From Chloroflexota bacterium (GTDB lineage: Bacteria; Chloroflexota; Anaerolineae; UBA4142), in contig JAMCQI010000105.1 in NCBI GenBank assembly GCA_023381515.1, positions 1-45,956 of the forward strand: a DNA stretch of 45,956 bases, given 5' to 3'. Both the position numbers and the translations under genes were made by a program. Below, piece by piece: positions 8,043 through 17,357 of the stretch. Within the stretch, counting starts at the first letter, position 1; the number at the start of each line of letters is the position of its first letter. The notes under the pieces were generated by a model that had not been told where the DNA came from, searched no databases, and saw nothing but the letters and a program-made list of their open reading frames with translations.

Positions 8043-8882
8043 ATGAACCGCTATACGCTGCGGGCGCGCGTGGATGGGGAGGCGCTGCAATGGAGTCTGG
8101 TTAAAAAGGCGGCTGAGCAGGAGTTTTTGTACGCGGGCAAGCCGATTACTTTTCGATGGGGGCGGGCGCAGCAGACGGATGGAGCTTTGGCCGTCGAGAT
8201 CGCGACCGATGTCGATCGCGAAGCGCTCCTTAGTCTTGTAAGACCGCTCGAGTCCAGGTTCCCGGTTCAGTTCGATTCGATCGGCTGGGGCTGGCCACTT
8301 ACCGACGCAACCCTTCCTGACCCATCCGATGCTCTGGCTATCGATCGAACAGGCGATCACTATGCATTCGCCGTCCCACAACAGGAGCCTGTCCGGGTAT
8401 ATACCTACGGTCCTCGACAATTGCTTCGGTTGATTGAGTGGGTCGGTTTCTTGCTATTTGCCGGCTCCGTCGTATGGGTGGCGATCTTCCATGTCGTGGC
8501 GTTCCCATGGATCGAGGATCACGACTATATCTTTCTCTTTGTCTGGGCCCTCTATTGGTTCTTTTCTCACTTTTTCCAGACTCAGCTCTTCCCGCTGGTC
8601 TTTGTCTCCTCTATCCGCTGCGACGAGCACGGGATCGAGATCAAGTACTGGCTCCGGGCCCCGCGGCGTCTCTCCTGGCCAGAAGTCACGGAGCTGGATA
8701 TGTCCTTCGACCAGGGCACGCTCCGTTCGAGGACAGAAGCCCTCTCATTCACAATAGGAGAACCCATGGGCTTGGCCGAGGACCGGGTCTTGGTCAAGAC
8801 CATCCTTGCCCGTGCCGGGCTGCACTTTGTCGGCTATATGGGGCGCAAGGGCGCGGTCCACAGGCGCTTTGATGGAGACTAG
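8043..8882 (+). CDS. Uncharacterised protein with two central membrane helices
   Basis: A 279-residue protein I cannot place in a named family. Residues 1-125 are soluble and predicted mixed alpha/beta. Two membrane helices follow (WVGFLLFAGSVVWVAIF and YIFLFVWALYWFFSHFF). The C-terminal ~85 residues look like a bacterial PH-like domain: IRCDEHGIEIKYWL, RRLSWPEVTELDM, then FTIGEPMGL. The PH-like reading is inference from pattern only. ATG at 8043 is preferred to the GTG at 8025. It ends 13 bp before the convergent HD-GYP gene. Confidence 0.7.
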   Translation: MNRYTLRARVDGEALQWSLVKKAAEQEFLYAGKPITFRWGRAQQTDGALAVEIATDVDREALLSLVRPLESRFPVQFDSIGWGWPLTDATLPDPSDALAIDRTGDHYAFAVPQQEPVRVYTYGPRQLLRLIEWVGFLLFAGSVVWVAIFHVVAFPWIEDHDYIFLFVWALYWFFSHFFQTQLFPLVFVSSIRCDEHGIEIKYWLRAPRRLSWPEVTELDMSFDQGTLRSRTEALSFTIGEPMGLAEDRVLVKTILARAGLHFVGYMGRKGAVHRRFDGD

Positions 8883-8895
8883 CCGGATGGTTCCG

Positions 8896-10866
8896 CTACC
8901 ATATCTTGAGCCGATCTTCTTTTCTGCGCCGGTCCTTTCTTCTCTCGCCGGTCCTCAGCCGATCGAACGACGCTCGTCCTCCTCCTTCGTTTTCGAGCAG
9001 GCGGACAAAAGCCTCGACCACTCCGGGATCGAATTGGACATTCGACTGCTCTCGCAGGTAATCGATCACGCGTTCATGCGGCCAAGCATCCCGGTAAGGG
9101 CGATCTGAACTCAACGCATCCCAAACGTCCACGACGGCAAAGATGCGAGCGGCGAGCGGTATGGCCTCTCCCCTTAGTCCCCGCGGATAACCATCCCCGT
9201 TCCACCGTTCGTGGTGATTGTAGGGAATATCGAGCGCAGGCTCCAGGAACTCGATGGGCGAAAGCCACTCGTAGGCATACATGGGATGCTTGCGCATGAT
9301 CTGCTGTTCCTCGTCGCTCAACCGTTCCCGTTTGTGCAAGATTTCATCGGGTATCCCCATCTTGCCGATATCATGAAGCAGTGCGCCTCGACGCAAGTGC
9401 ACCAAGTTGGCCTCGCTCATGCCCATGGCACGGGCGAGACGTTCGGCCATTTCCGCGACGCGCTGGGTGTGTCCCTCGGTCTCGCGATCGCGCAAGTCCA
9501 GGGCATGCGACCAACCTTCAATGGTCGCGTTGTAAGCAATCAAGAGCTCGGTATTTGAGCGCTGGAGTTCGTCGAACATGGTAGCATTATCAATAGCAAT
9601 GGCCGCCTGTCCCACCAGAGCGTGAAGGAAATCGATCCATCCCTGGTCAGGATTAAGGAGGGCGCGATGAAAGATCTCAAGCACCCCCTTGACCTGCCCC
9701 TTGGCAATGAGAGGCACCGCGTAATAAGAGACAAAGTCCTCTTCCTGCACGCCGTGCGCTCGCGCAAATTCGTCCTCGGCCTCCCGGAGATCGGATACGC
9801 TCACCAGTCCTCGGTCGAGCGCGGAACGTCCAGCGTATCCCTCGCCAAGACGGAGACGCGTTCGGTTGACATTCTGGGATCGAAACCCGCGCGAGGCGGC
9901 GTACTCGAGTGTCTGCATGGCGTGGTCCAGCAAGAGGACGTCTGCCGCATCGACCTGCAGCTGCGTGGTGACCTGGTCCAGGATGATACTCAGGGTGACG
10001 CGCAGATCCAAGCTCGCGCTGATGGCCGTTTCAATGGCGCGCAGCGCGCCGAGGCGCTCGAGCTGGCGCTTGATTTCCTCCTGGGACTGTTTGCGCTCTG
10101 TGATATCTCGGGCGACTTGGACAAACGCACGGAGATTGCCGGCTTCGTCCCGCTGCGTCGTGATGACCGAGTCCGCCCAGAATTGAGACCAGTCCTTGCG
10201 GCGCCGCCAACCTTCTTCTTCAAAGCGCCCCTGAGCCGCTGCCAGTTTCAGCGCTTGCTCCGGCCTTCCCTGCCGGACATCTTCCTCGGTGAAGAAACGG
10301 GTCAGCGGCTGGCCGATGATCTCCTTGGCCTGGTAGCCAAAGATCCGTTCGGCCCCTGCGTTCCAATTGATGATACGCCCCTCGGCGTCGAGCATGAAAA
10401 TCGCATAATCCCGTACGCCCTCCACCGTCAGGCGGAAACGCTCATCGCTCCGGCGCAGCTCGTCTTCCGCTTTGGCGCGGGCCCGGCGAACCGCAGCCTC
10501 GCGCAGTTCACGTTCGACGGCGGGTGAGAGCCTCGCCAGATTGCTCTTCATGATATAGTCTTGGGCCCCGGCCTTCATCGCCGCCACTGCGGTGTCTTCG
10601 CCAATAGTGCCGGACACGAGAATGAAAGGAACGCCCAGTTTCTTGGACTTTAACAGACGCAGAGCGTCCAAGCCGCTAAAGTGCGGCATCGCATAGTCGG
10701 CAATCACGATATCCCACGTTTGCCGGTCCATGGCGGCGCTCATTGCATCCGGTGTGTCCACCCGCTCGTACACAGGATCGTAGCCGCCCTGCTTGAGCTG
10801 CCGCACGATGAGCAGCATATCGTCTTCCGAATCCTCGACAATCAAAGCATGTAACAACGTAGCCAC
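8896..10866 (-). CDS. Response regulator with PAS, GAF and HD-GYP domains (probable cyclic-di-GMP phosphodiesterase)
   Basis: A 656-residue modular protein. It has a receiver domain (about 4-125, phospho-acceptor D57 in VIADYAM), a coiled linker, PAS (about 140-260), GAF (about 275-430) and HD-GYP (about 443-625). The catalytic motifs are LLHDIGKMGIPD (HD near 498) and HHERWNGDGYP (551-561), then RPYRDAW. HD-GYP domains hydrolyse cyclic-di-GMP. The last ~26 residues (RASFDRLRTGERRKDRRRKED...) are basic, low-complexity and look derived from a dispersed repeat. It is the third gene of an operon with a multi-PAS kinase and an Rcp-like receiver, and starts 1 bp after the receiver gene. Confidence 0.93.
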   Translation of the reverse strand: MATLLHALIVEDSEDDMLLIVRQLKQGGYDPVYERVDTPDAMSAAMDRQTWDIVIADYAMPHFSGLDALRLLKSKKLGVPFILVSGTIGEDTAVAAMKAGAQDYIMKSNLARLSPAVERELREAAVRRARAKAEDELRRSDERFRLTVEGVRDYAIFMLDAEGRIINWNAGAERIFGYQAKEIIGQPLTRFFTEEDVRQGRPEQALKLAAAQGRFEEEGWRRRKDWSQFWADSVITTQRDEAGNLRAFVQVARDITERKQSQEEIKRQLERLGALRAIETAISASLDLRVTLSIILDQVTTQLQVDAADVLLLDHAMQTLEYAASRGFRSQNVNRTRLRLGEGYAGRSALDRGLVSVSDLREAEDEFARAHGVQEEDFVSYYAVPLIAKGQVKGVLEIFHRALLNPDQGWIDFLHALVGQAAIAIDNATMFDELQRSNTELLIAYNATIEGWSHALDLRDRETEGHTQRVAEMAERLARAMGMSEANLVHLRRGALLHDIGKMGIPDEILHKRERLSDEEQQIMRKHPMYAYEWLSPIEFLEPALDIPYNHHERWNGDGYPRGLRGEAIPLAARIFAVVDVWDALSSDRPYRDAWPHERVIDYLREQSNVQFDPGVVEAFVRLLENEGGGRASFDRLRTGERRKDRRRKEDRLKIW

Positions 10867-10867
10867 T

Positions 10868-11314
10868 CTATTTCCCCTTGTGCGGTGCGGGCTCGTTCAA
10901 CACCAACCAATACAACCCCAGCTGCCGCACCGCTTCCATAAACTCTGTAAAATCCACCGGCTTGCGCACGTAGGAATTGGCGCCCAACGTGTAGCCTTTG
11001 ACCAGATCCTGCTCTTCTCTGGAAGAAGTGAGAATGACGACCGGAATCAGCCTGGTGCGCTCGTCCGCCCGCAAGCGACGCAGCACCTCGAGGCCGTCGA
11101 TCTTGGGCAGTTTGATGTCCAACAGGATGACCTCGGGTCGGTTGTTCAAGTCCCGCCCGGCATACGTGCCCGTTCCGAACAAATAGTCCAGCGCTTCGGC
11201 TCCGTCGTGGACCACCCTTATTTCATTTCGAATGTTGTTCTTCCGAAAGGCTCGAAGCGTCAGCGCTTCGTCATCTGGGCTATCCTCGACCAGGAGTATG
11301 ATTCCTTGGTTCAT
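10868..11314 (-). CDS. Single-domain response regulator, Rcp1-like
   Basis: A 148-residue stand-alone receiver. The acidic pair is in LLVEDSPDDEA, the phospho-acceptor is D66 in VILLDIKLPKIDG, and the conserved threonine/serine is in VVILTSSREEQD with lysine in SYVRKPVDF. The long D-x-x-P spacing and the GTGTYAGRDLNNRPE insertion are typical of Rcp1 regulators paired with phytochrome-like kinases. With no output domain, it probably relays phosphate or signals by protein contact. It lies between the kinase gene (8-bp gap) and the HD-GYP regulator gene (1-bp gap). Confidence 0.93.
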   Translation of the reverse strand: MNQGIILLVEDSPDDEALTLRAFRKNNIRNEIRVVHDGAEALDYLFGTGTYAGRDLNNRPEVILLDIKLPKIDGLEVLRRLRADERTRLIPVVILTSSREEQDLVKGYTLGANSYVRKPVDFTEFMEAVRQLGLYWLVLNEPAPHKGK

Positions 11315-11322
11315 GTGCTCCT

Positions 11323-14300
11323 TTAGGGCAGCGTAAAGTAAAAGGTGGCCCCTTGACCCACAGTGCTCTCCGCCCAGATCCGTCCGCCATGCCGGTGAAT
11401 GATGCGCTGGACCGTTGCCAATCCGATACCCGTGCCGGGAAACTCACGGGCCGAGTGGAGACGCTGGAAGGGACCAAAAAGCTTGTCCGCATATTGCATT
11501 TCAAAGCCGGCGCCGTTATCTCGCACGAAATAAATGGTCTTGTTCTCTTCCGACCCCAGCGTGCCAAACTCGATCCGAGTCCGTTCGCGCTTGGAGGTGA
11601 ACTTCCATGCGTTCCCGATTAGGTTCTCGAGAGCGATGCGTACAAGACGCGGGTCCCCGTGGGCGACTAATCCATTCGTGATCATCCAGTCCACCGAGCG
11701 CTCGGGTTGGCTGCTCTGAAGCTGGTTTGCGATCGCCTGGGCCATGGCACTCAGGTCAACCGACCCTGCGCGGCTCATCTCGCTGCGCGTGACGCGCGAC
11801 AAGTTGAGCAGGTCATCTATCAACTGCGTCATGCGTTGAGTTGCCGCTTGAATGCGCCGCGCATAGTCCTGACCTTGAGGGTCCAGAGTATTCGCATAGT
11901 CTTCAAGGAGAGCCTGGCTGAATCCCGCGATGCCCCGGAGCGGCGAGCGCAGGTCGTGCGAAACCGAGTAGGAGAACGCTTCCAACTCTTGGTTGACGGC
12001 TGCCAACTCGGTCACGCGCTGTTCCAGTTCTCGATTGAGTCGCTGGATTTGTTCTTCGGCCTGCTTGCGTTCAGTAATATCTCGCGTGACTTTGGCAAAG
12101 CCGCGCAGCTGACCTTCGGAATCCCGCAGTGCGGTAACGACCACTTCGGCCCAATAGAAGGACCCGTCCTTGCGCAAGCGCAAACCTTCCTCTTTATACA
12201 TCCCCTCGGCGACGGCCACGCTGAGTTCGTTGGCGGGCTTGCCGCGCGCAATATCCTCCTGGGGATAAAAGCGCGAAAAGTGCTGGCCGATGATTTCGTC
12301 TGCGCGATACCCCGAGATGCGCTGGGCGCCTTCGTTCCAACTGATCACACGCCCTTCCGCGTCCAAGCCGAAGATGGAATAATCTTTGACTTGCTCGACC
12401 AGGGCGCGAAAGCGCTCTTCGCTTTGGCGCAGCGCCTCTTCCGCCCGTTTGGCCTCGGTTCTATCGCGGTTGATTTCGAGAATGGCACGCGGACGGCCCT
12501 CCACATCCCGGTGTAAGACTTGTCGGCTGGCGACCACGATCCTCCGCCCGTCGCGCGTCGAGTGCTTGAGCTCTCCCTCCCACCGTCCCTCGGTGAGGAG
12601 TTGAGCCTGGACACGTTCGGCAAGCTCGGGGAATTCAGTTTTAAGGAACCGGGCCGTGATCTGGCCCTCAGCCTCATCTTCGGTCCATCCGTAAAGCTCC
12701 TCCGCGCCATGGTTCCAGAACAGAATACGATTATCTAGGTCGCGGACGATGATGGCATCATGGGCCAATTGGAGCAAATCTGCCTGCTCCTGCAAACGCG
12801 CTGCCTGTTCCCGGAGTGCCTTCTCGTTTCGCCGGCGGTCGGTAATGTCGCGGATGCTACTCGTGACCAAGACGCCCTCTTGAGTCTGGACAGGGCTGAG
12901 ACTGATTTCGACCGGGAAGTCGGTCCCGTCTTTTCGGCGACCCGCGAGGTCAAGGCCCAACCCCATGGGCCGCGTAGTGGGAGCCGCATGGTAAACCTCG
13001 CGATGTTTGACATGAACGCTGTCCAGCCGACGAGGCAAGAGAACCTCCACGGGTTGCCCGATCAATTCATCACGACGATAGCCGAACATTTTCTCGGTCG
13101 CATTATTGACCAATACCATGTCGCCCTTTGCATTTACGGTCACAATCGCATCGGGGGCCGATTCCAGCAGGGCCTGAAACTGGGCTCGGCTCTCCTCGAG
13201 AGATTTGTTGGCCTGGGTCAGTTCTGCAGTGCGGTCCTCGACCCGAATTTCCAGTTTGACATTGGCTTCCTGTAGCGCCTCTTCTGCTTGCTTGAGGTCC
13301 GTAAAGTCCCGGGAGAGCATCAAGACTGAGGCGACCGAACCGTCAGGGGCAAATTCGGGCACCAAGCGGGAGTGGAAAAACCGCACACCCTCTTCCGTGG
13401 GGAAATCGAATTCCATCCCGCTCGGCCGGCCCGTCTCAAAGACGGCCCTTGTCTTTTCTCGCCAGAGATTCGCCTGTCGCTCAGGAATACCTGTTTCTTC
13501 AAAGGTCTTGCCGCGAAAGGCTTCTGCAGATATCCCGGCCAGCCGGGAGGCGGCCGGATTGACATAGAGGTGCCGAAACTCCCGGTCCAAGCGATCAATC
13601 AAGTCGGGCGAGTTTTCCGCGAGCGCGCGGAACTGTTCCTCGCGCCCGCGTAAGGCGCTTTCAGTCATGACGCGCTCGGTCTGGTCGATCACAAAGCCGG
13701 CCCAGCGGAAGGGAGAAGATTCCAAAAGCACTCCCCCGACAAGCACGGGGACGTGATGGCCCCCTTTGCTGACAAATTCCTTCTGATAGGATGAAAAACT
13801 TCCGTTCGTCGTCAGCTCCACCAGCTTCTCTTCGTCATCCGCATCATATTCAGGCGGCGTAATCTCGTGCCAACCAATGCGACCCGCAAACAGCTCTTCG
13901 CGGCTGTAGCCGATCATTTTCAGAAAAGCTTCGTTCGCTTCAAGAACCGTGTCGCAATCGGAAGAAAAGATTCCGATGACATTCGACTCAGCCAGCCGGG
14001 TGAAGCGGGCGTCGCTTTCGTGGAGAGCTTCCTCGGCCTGTTTGCGTTCGGTGATATTTGTGAGAGTGACGGCACAACCTTGAATCTCATCCTCGCTGTT
14101 CCGCAGTGGGGATGCGCTCATCAGGAGAGTGAAGGCGCGGCCGTCGTTTCGATCCAGCTTGACCTCCAGCCCCCGGACGGTCTCACCCTGAAGAACCCGT
14201 GCGAGAGAGACCTCCGGCCCCGGCCTGCCCCTTTTTCTTCTCTCAATCAGACGCCAGAGAGAGGGACCCCGTCCGAGCCGAAGAGGGAAACTGGTCCGGA

Positions 14301-14478
14301 AAGACTTGGCCACGGGGTCTTGGCCGCAGAGCTGACGCGCGGCCCCGCTCGCAAGGATAACCTGCTCGTTCGCGTCGCACACCACCAAAGCCTCGGGCAT
14401 CTGCTCCACGGCAGAATGCGCCAAGAGATCCAGGGCTTGCCGATGTGCCTTCGCTTTTCGCTGCGCAATTCCTTCCAT
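11323..14478 (-). CDS. Sensor histidine kinase with six PAS domains (phytochrome-like kinase core)
   Basis: About 1051 residues, with no membrane helix. Six successive PAS/PAC units are visible, most closed by an 'I/D-x-T-E-R/D-K-x-A-E-x-A-L' linker. A HisKA domain follows with phospho-acceptor histidine near residue 841 ([14 protein letters not shown]). The HATPase domain has N box [11 protein letters not shown]1 VRDNGAGF and G2 GTGIGLATV. It is probably cytoplasmic, with cofactor or redox sensing by the PAS array. ATG at 14478 follows GGGG by 6 nt. The frame extends upstream to a GTG at 14652 that sits 5 nt after a TATAGT box, so a longer leaderless form is possible. The next two genes encode its likely receivers. 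Confidence 0.93.
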   Translation of the reverse strand: MEGIAQRKAKAHRQALDLLAHSAVEQMPEALVVCDANEQVILASGAARQLCGQDPVAKSFRTSFPLRLGRGPSLWRLIERRKRGRPGPEVSLARVLQGETVRGLEVKLDRNDGRAFTLLMSASPLRNSEDEIQGCAVTLTNITERKQAEEALHESDARFTRLAESNVIGIFSSDCDTVLEANEAFLKMIGYSREELFAGRIGWHEITPPEYDADDEEKLVELTTNGSFSSYQKEFVSKGGHHVPVLVGGVLLESSPFRWAGFVIDQTERVMTESALRGREEQFRALAENSPDLIDRLDREFRHLYVNPAASRLAGISAEAFRGKTFEETGIPERQANLWREKTRAVFETGRPSGMEFDFPTEEGVRFFHSRLVPEFAPDGSVASVLMLSRDFTDLKQAEEALQEANVKLEIRVEDRTAELTQANKSLEESRAQFQALLESAPDAIVTVNAKGDMVLVNNATEKMFGYRRDELIGQPVEVLLPRRLDSVHVKHREVYHAAPTTRPMGLGLDLAGRRKDGTDFPVEISLSPVQTQEGVLVTSSIRDITDRRRNEKALREQAARLQEQADLLQLAHDAIIVRDLDNRILFWNHGAEELYGWTEDEAEGQITARFLKTEFPELAERVQAQLLTEGRWEGELKHSTRDGRRIVVASRQVLHRDVEGRPRAILEINRDRTEAKRAEEALRQSEERFRALVEQVKDYSIFGLDAEGRVISWNEGAQRISGYRADEIIGQHFSRFYPQEDIARGKPANELSVAVAEGMYKEEGLRLRKDGSFYWAEVVVTALRDSEGQLRGFAKVTRDITERKQAEEQIQRLNRELEQRVTELAAVNQELEAFSYSVSHDLRSPLRGIAGFSQALLEDYANTLDPQGQDYARRIQAATQRMTQLIDDLLNLSRVTRSEMSRAGSVDLSAMAQAIANQLQSSQPERSVDWMITNGLVAHGDPRLVRIALENLIGNAWKFTSKRERTRIEFGTLGSEENKTIYFVRDNGAGFEMQYADKLFGPFQRLHSAREFPGTGIGLATVQRIIHRHGGRIWAESTVGQGATFYFTLP

Positions 14479-14677
14479 AAGAACCCCATTCTGAAATGCC
14501 CATGATCGCTCCTGCGCGTTTTTCGACAGGAGCGGAGGAGAGCTGTCAGGCCGGGCGGGCGGAGAACGGACGCGATGACACGCTGACCAACGAGGCAGGA
14601 CCAACGAGAGAGGTAAAGCAAGGATCCACCCTCTTGGGCGGATGCAATCCACCGAACACTATAGAGCCAGACGTCCG

Positions 14678-15715
14678 CTATTCCTTGAATGCTCGTCGAA
14701 TGGCCGCGAGGGCCGTTTCGATGTCCGTGCGTTCGACCCCGTAATGGGTCACCGCGCGCATGCGCCTCTCATTCACTGTTTGGATCAGTACACCTTCGGC
14801 CTCGATACGCTCGCCCAGTTGTTTCGCCGTCAAGCGATCGGAGTCTACGTCAAAGAACACGATGTTTGATTTGATCCGAGTGGGGTCCAAGCGAATACCC
14901 GGAATATCGGCCAGGCACTCGGCCAAGTATTTGGCATTCGTGTGATCCTCGGCCAAACGGTCTACCATGGTCTCCAAAGCCACAATCCCTGCCGCGGCCA
15001 AAATGCCCGCCTGACGCATTCCGCCGCCGACGATCTTCCGCTGCCGTCGGGCCTCGGCAATGAAATCGCGCGGCCCGCACAGCAGAGATCCGACCGGCGC
15101 GCTCAGGCCTTTGGACAAGCAAAACGAAATCGTATCGGTATGGCGAGTCAGTTCCGCGACCGGCACGCCGAGCGAAACGGCCGCGTTGAAAATGCGGGCA
15201 CCATCCGTGTGGACACGCAGTCCGTGCTCTTGAGCTATCTGCGCCACGCTCCAAAGATAGGCGGGCAGGAGCGGCGCGCCTCCGCAGCGGTTGTGCGTAT
15301 TCTCGAGAGCGATGAGCCGCGTCCTCGGAAAATGGACATTCTCGGTGCGGATGGCGTCGCGAATATCTTCCGTCCGCAGCGTGCCGTCGGGTTGATTCGG
15401 CACCGTGTGCGGCTGGATGCCTCCAAGCGCCGCCATTCCCCCCACCTCGTAAAGAAACGAGTGCGCCTGGTCTCCGACAATCACCTCGTCGCCGCGTCCA
15501 CAATGCGTGAGGAGCGCGACCACGTTGGCCATTGTCCCGCTCGCCACGAAGAGGGCCGCCTCTTTATTCATCTTCTCGGCCGCGAGTTCTTGCAGCCGGT
15601 TGATGGTAGGGTCTTCGCCAAAAACATCGTCGCCCACCTCTGCCTGGGCCATCGCCGCGCGCATGGCCGGTGTCGGCAGCGTCACCGTGTCGCTCCGCAG
15701 ATCAATTCTCTTCAT
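14678..15715 (-). CDS. ltaE: Low-specificity L-threonine aldolase
   Basis: A 345-residue fold-type I PLP enzyme that splits L-threonine or L-allo-threonine to glycine and acetaldehyde. The N-terminus MKRIDLRSDTVTLPTPAM and the VGDDVFGEDPT segment are diagnostic. The PLP lysine is K202 in FCLSKGLSAPVGS. The HTDGARIFNA motif and GGGMRQAGILAAA are also present. ATG at 15715 is the natural start, although the frame stays open further upstream into the neighbouring gene. It is downstream of the LysM/M15 gene with a 40-bp gap and may be cotranscribed. The 200 bp between its end and the kinase gene contain no other gene. Confidence 0.95.
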   Translation of the reverse strand: MKRIDLRSDTVTLPTPAMRAAMAQAEVGDDVFGEDPTINRLQELAAEKMNKEAALFVASGTMANVVALLTHCGRGDEVIVGDQAHSFLYEVGGMAALGGIQPHTVPNQPDGTLRTEDIRDAIRTENVHFPRTRLIALENTHNRCGGAPLLPAYLWSVAQIAQEHGLRVHTDGARIFNAAVSLGVPVAELTRHTDTISFCLSKGLSAPVGSLLCGPRDFIAEARRQRKIVGGGMRQAGILAAAGIVALETMVDRLAEDHTNAKYLAECLADIPGIRLDPTRIKSNIVFFDVDSDRLTAKQLGERIEAEGVLIQTVNERRMRAVTHYGVERTDIETALAAIRRAFKE

Positions 15716-15755
15716 CGAAACTGGCCTCGGCCTTCTTGATGGGTTCCACCCGATC

Positions 15756-16661
15756 CTAGTAAGATAAACAATACTGGAAATGCATGGGGTCGCCAAAATG
15801 GCCGCCCCAGAAAAATCCGTGTTTGGCGAACACCTCGACCACGCGGGGGTCCAAAGTGCCTTCGGTGCCGACGGCGTTTGTGTCCGCATTGAGGTCGAGC
15901 GCGATACCCCACGCATGCACAGACAATTCCTTTGACGAATCCCACATTTTATGCCGGGGTACAAAGCATCCCCAGTATTTCAATCCTTCCGCCAATCCCT
16001 GTGCCTGTAGAGCTACAAAGACATCTACGAAGACAGACACGAGCAACTTGTGGCATTGGATATTCCCCAGTACGGGCACTTGCGCGGTCACGATGTTCGC
16101 GGTGACCCACTTGGAATCGATCTCGATGCGCCCGGTGGGGCTCCCCGGAGAATCGGTGTAGGTGAAATTCCCAAACACTTGCTTGATCTGATCCAGTCCT
16201 TGGGGAACGTTGGGGTAGCCCGCCTTGGGGGCCACGTCCTGTCCTGCCGCCTGAGGCGGACCGGGGGGCTGAATCATCGGGGCTGGCGGCGCCGCGGGGG
16301 CAAGGGCAGGAATTGTAAGCCGCATTCCCGCGTAGATGCGCCGCTTTTCATCCAAATGGTTTGCCTCGGCGATTAAACGGTACTTGGCGCCATCCCCGTA
16401 CACCTTTTCAGCGATGCTCCAGAGCGATTCCCCCGGTTTGACAACATACGACCCGGCGACAGGAGCCGGGGATGCTGCAACGGGTTGAAGGCCGACGGAC
16501 GCTGGCGTGGACGGCGGAATTCCGGGTTGGCCATTCTCGAGCCATTGGCCAATCCATGCGACGACCACATGGTCCAGCGAGCTACCCTCGTTCAGGGCTT
16601 TCGCCGCGGCACGGTCGTAAAGGTCCGGATCAAGAAGCAACTGCAATGACACAGACGCCAT
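15756..16661 (-). CDS. RHH-like / LysM / M15 peptidase fusion protein
   Basis: A 301-residue protein. Residues 2-40 (VSLQLLLDPDLYDRAA, then EGSSLDHVVVAWIGQWLE) have the strand-helix-helix pattern of ribbon-helix-helix proteins. A LysM domain follows (YVVKPGESLWSIAEKVYGDG ... RIYAGMRLTIP), then a proline-rich linker and an M15-type zinc peptidase domain. The zinc-ligand motif is SVHAWGIALDLN, with GDPMHFQ near the C-terminus. M15 enzymes cut peptidoglycan peptide bonds. No signal peptide is visible, which is odd for a wall-acting enzyme. ATG at 16661 has GAGGAG 5 nt upstream. The cognate promoter lies at 16697-16725. Confidence 0.85.
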   Translation of the reverse strand: MASVSLQLLLDPDLYDRAAAKALNEGSSLDHVVVAWIGQWLENGQPGIPPSTPASVGLQPVAASPAPVAGSYVVKPGESLWSIAEKVYGDGAKYRLIAEANHLDEKRRIYAGMRLTIPALAPAAPPAPMIQPPGPPQAAGQDVAPKAGYPNVPQGLDQIKQVFGNFTYTDSPGSPTGRIEIDSKWVTANIVTAQVPVLGNIQCHKLLVSVFVDVFVALQAQGLAEGLKYWGCFVPRHKMWDSSKELSVHAWGIALDLNADTNAVGTEGTLDPRVVEVFAKHGFFWGGHFGDPMHFQYCLSY

Positions 16662-16696
16662 TTGCGCTCCTCGCACGCCCTCCCAGATTGATTGCT

Positions 16697-16725
16697 ATTC
16701 TAGCACAGATAGAATGAATCTTCAA
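16697..16725 (-). promoter_or_regulatory. Promoter for the LysM/M15 gene
   Basis: On the minus strand TTGAAG (16725-16720), a 17-bp spacer, and TAGAAT (16702-16697) preceded by TGC. It lies 35 bp before the start codon at 16661 and faces away from the promoter at 16755. Confidence 0.65.
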
Positions 16726-16754
16726 TAAGAGAAAAGCTTATGGGCGCGGATTAA

Positions 16755-16782
16755 TTGACAGGCCATTTCATCAGCGTATAAT
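16755..16782 (+). promoter_or_regulatory. Consensus sigma70-type promoter for ybaK-pfkA
   Basis: TTGACA (16755-16760), a 16-bp spacer, and TATAAT (16777-16782). Both hexamers are exact consensus. The predicted transcript starts near 16789 and has a leader of about 78 nt containing a perfect hairpin. Confidence 0.75.
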
Positions 16783-16805
16783 ATCATCTGAAATTCCGTT
16801 CGAGC

Positions 16806-16831
16806 AAGGGCCGCTCTTCCGAGCGGCCCTT
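16806..16831 (+). promoter_or_regulatory. Perfect leader hairpin upstream of ybaK
   Basis: AAGGGCCGCTC, loop TTCC, GAGCGGCCCTT: an 11-bp perfect stem in the 5' leader, starting about 17 nt after the predicted transcription start. No U-run follows it on either strand, so it is not a standard terminator. It may stabilise the RNA or serve in regulation. Confidence 0.6.
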
Positions 16832-16866
16832 CAATGGACCGACAAATTGCTTGCGGGAGCAGGGGA

Positions 16867-17343
16867 ATGCGATCGGTGGACCGCGTGCGTGCCTATTTTG
16901 CCCAGCGTGGGTTAAATATACAGGTGAAGGAGCTCGCTCTGAGCACACGCACCGCGCAGCTCGCCGCCGATGCCGTCGGGACAACGCTCGGGAGTATCGT
17001 CAAATCTCTCGTGTTTGTTACGGGCGATGACCAAACCATCCTGGCACTCGTCGCCGGCGACCAGCGTGCCGATGCGGCGAAAATTGCGCAACACCTGGGT
17101 GCCAGTTCCGTCCGATTGGCGAATGGCGATGAGGTGCGAGCCCGCACGAGCTATGCGATTGGCGGTGTACCTCCGGTGGCTCATCCCAACCCCCTGCTCA
17201 CCCTGATCGACCGGACCCTCCTCCGCTTTGATTCGGTCTGGGCGGCTGCCGGTGCGCCCAATGCCCTCTTCGAGATCGAGCGCAAGACTTTGGTCGATTT
17301 GACGCAAGGACGGGTCGAGGACATTGTGATAAACGTAAGTTAG
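16867..17343 (+). CDS. YbaK/EbsC-family aminoacyl-tRNA deacylase
   Basis: A 158-residue single-domain protein of the prolyl-tRNA editing (YbaK/ProX) superfamily, which hydrolyses mischarged tRNAs. Visible family features are the N-terminal helix SVDRVRAYFAQRG, the segment GTTLGSIVKSLVFVTGDDQ with the conserved lysine, ALVAGDQRADAAKIA, and the C-terminal SYAIGGVPPVAHPNPL with its GG.PP loop. ATG at 16867 follows AGGGG closely and is preferred over 16834. It is the first gene after a consensus promoter and lies 14 bp before pfkA. The exact tRNA substrate cannot be told from sequence. Confidence 0.9.
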   Translation: MRSVDRVRAYFAQRGLNIQVKELALSTRTAQLAADAVGTTLGSIVKSLVFVTGDDQTILALVAGDQRADAAKIAQHLGASSVRLANGDEVRARTSYAIGGVPPVAHPNPLLTLIDRTLLRFDSVWAAAGAPNALFEIERKTLVDLTQGRVEDIVINVS

Positions 17344-17357
17344 GATCGAGGTTTAAC

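Noticed and set aside
9622..10527. Long plus-strand open frame opposite the HD-GYP regulator
   Set aside because: It is antisense to a protein with clear domains and has no recognisable motifs. High GC makes such frames common.
16806..16831. Leader hairpin as a rho-independent terminator
   Set aside because: No U-run follows on either strand and it lies inside the leader of an expressed operon.
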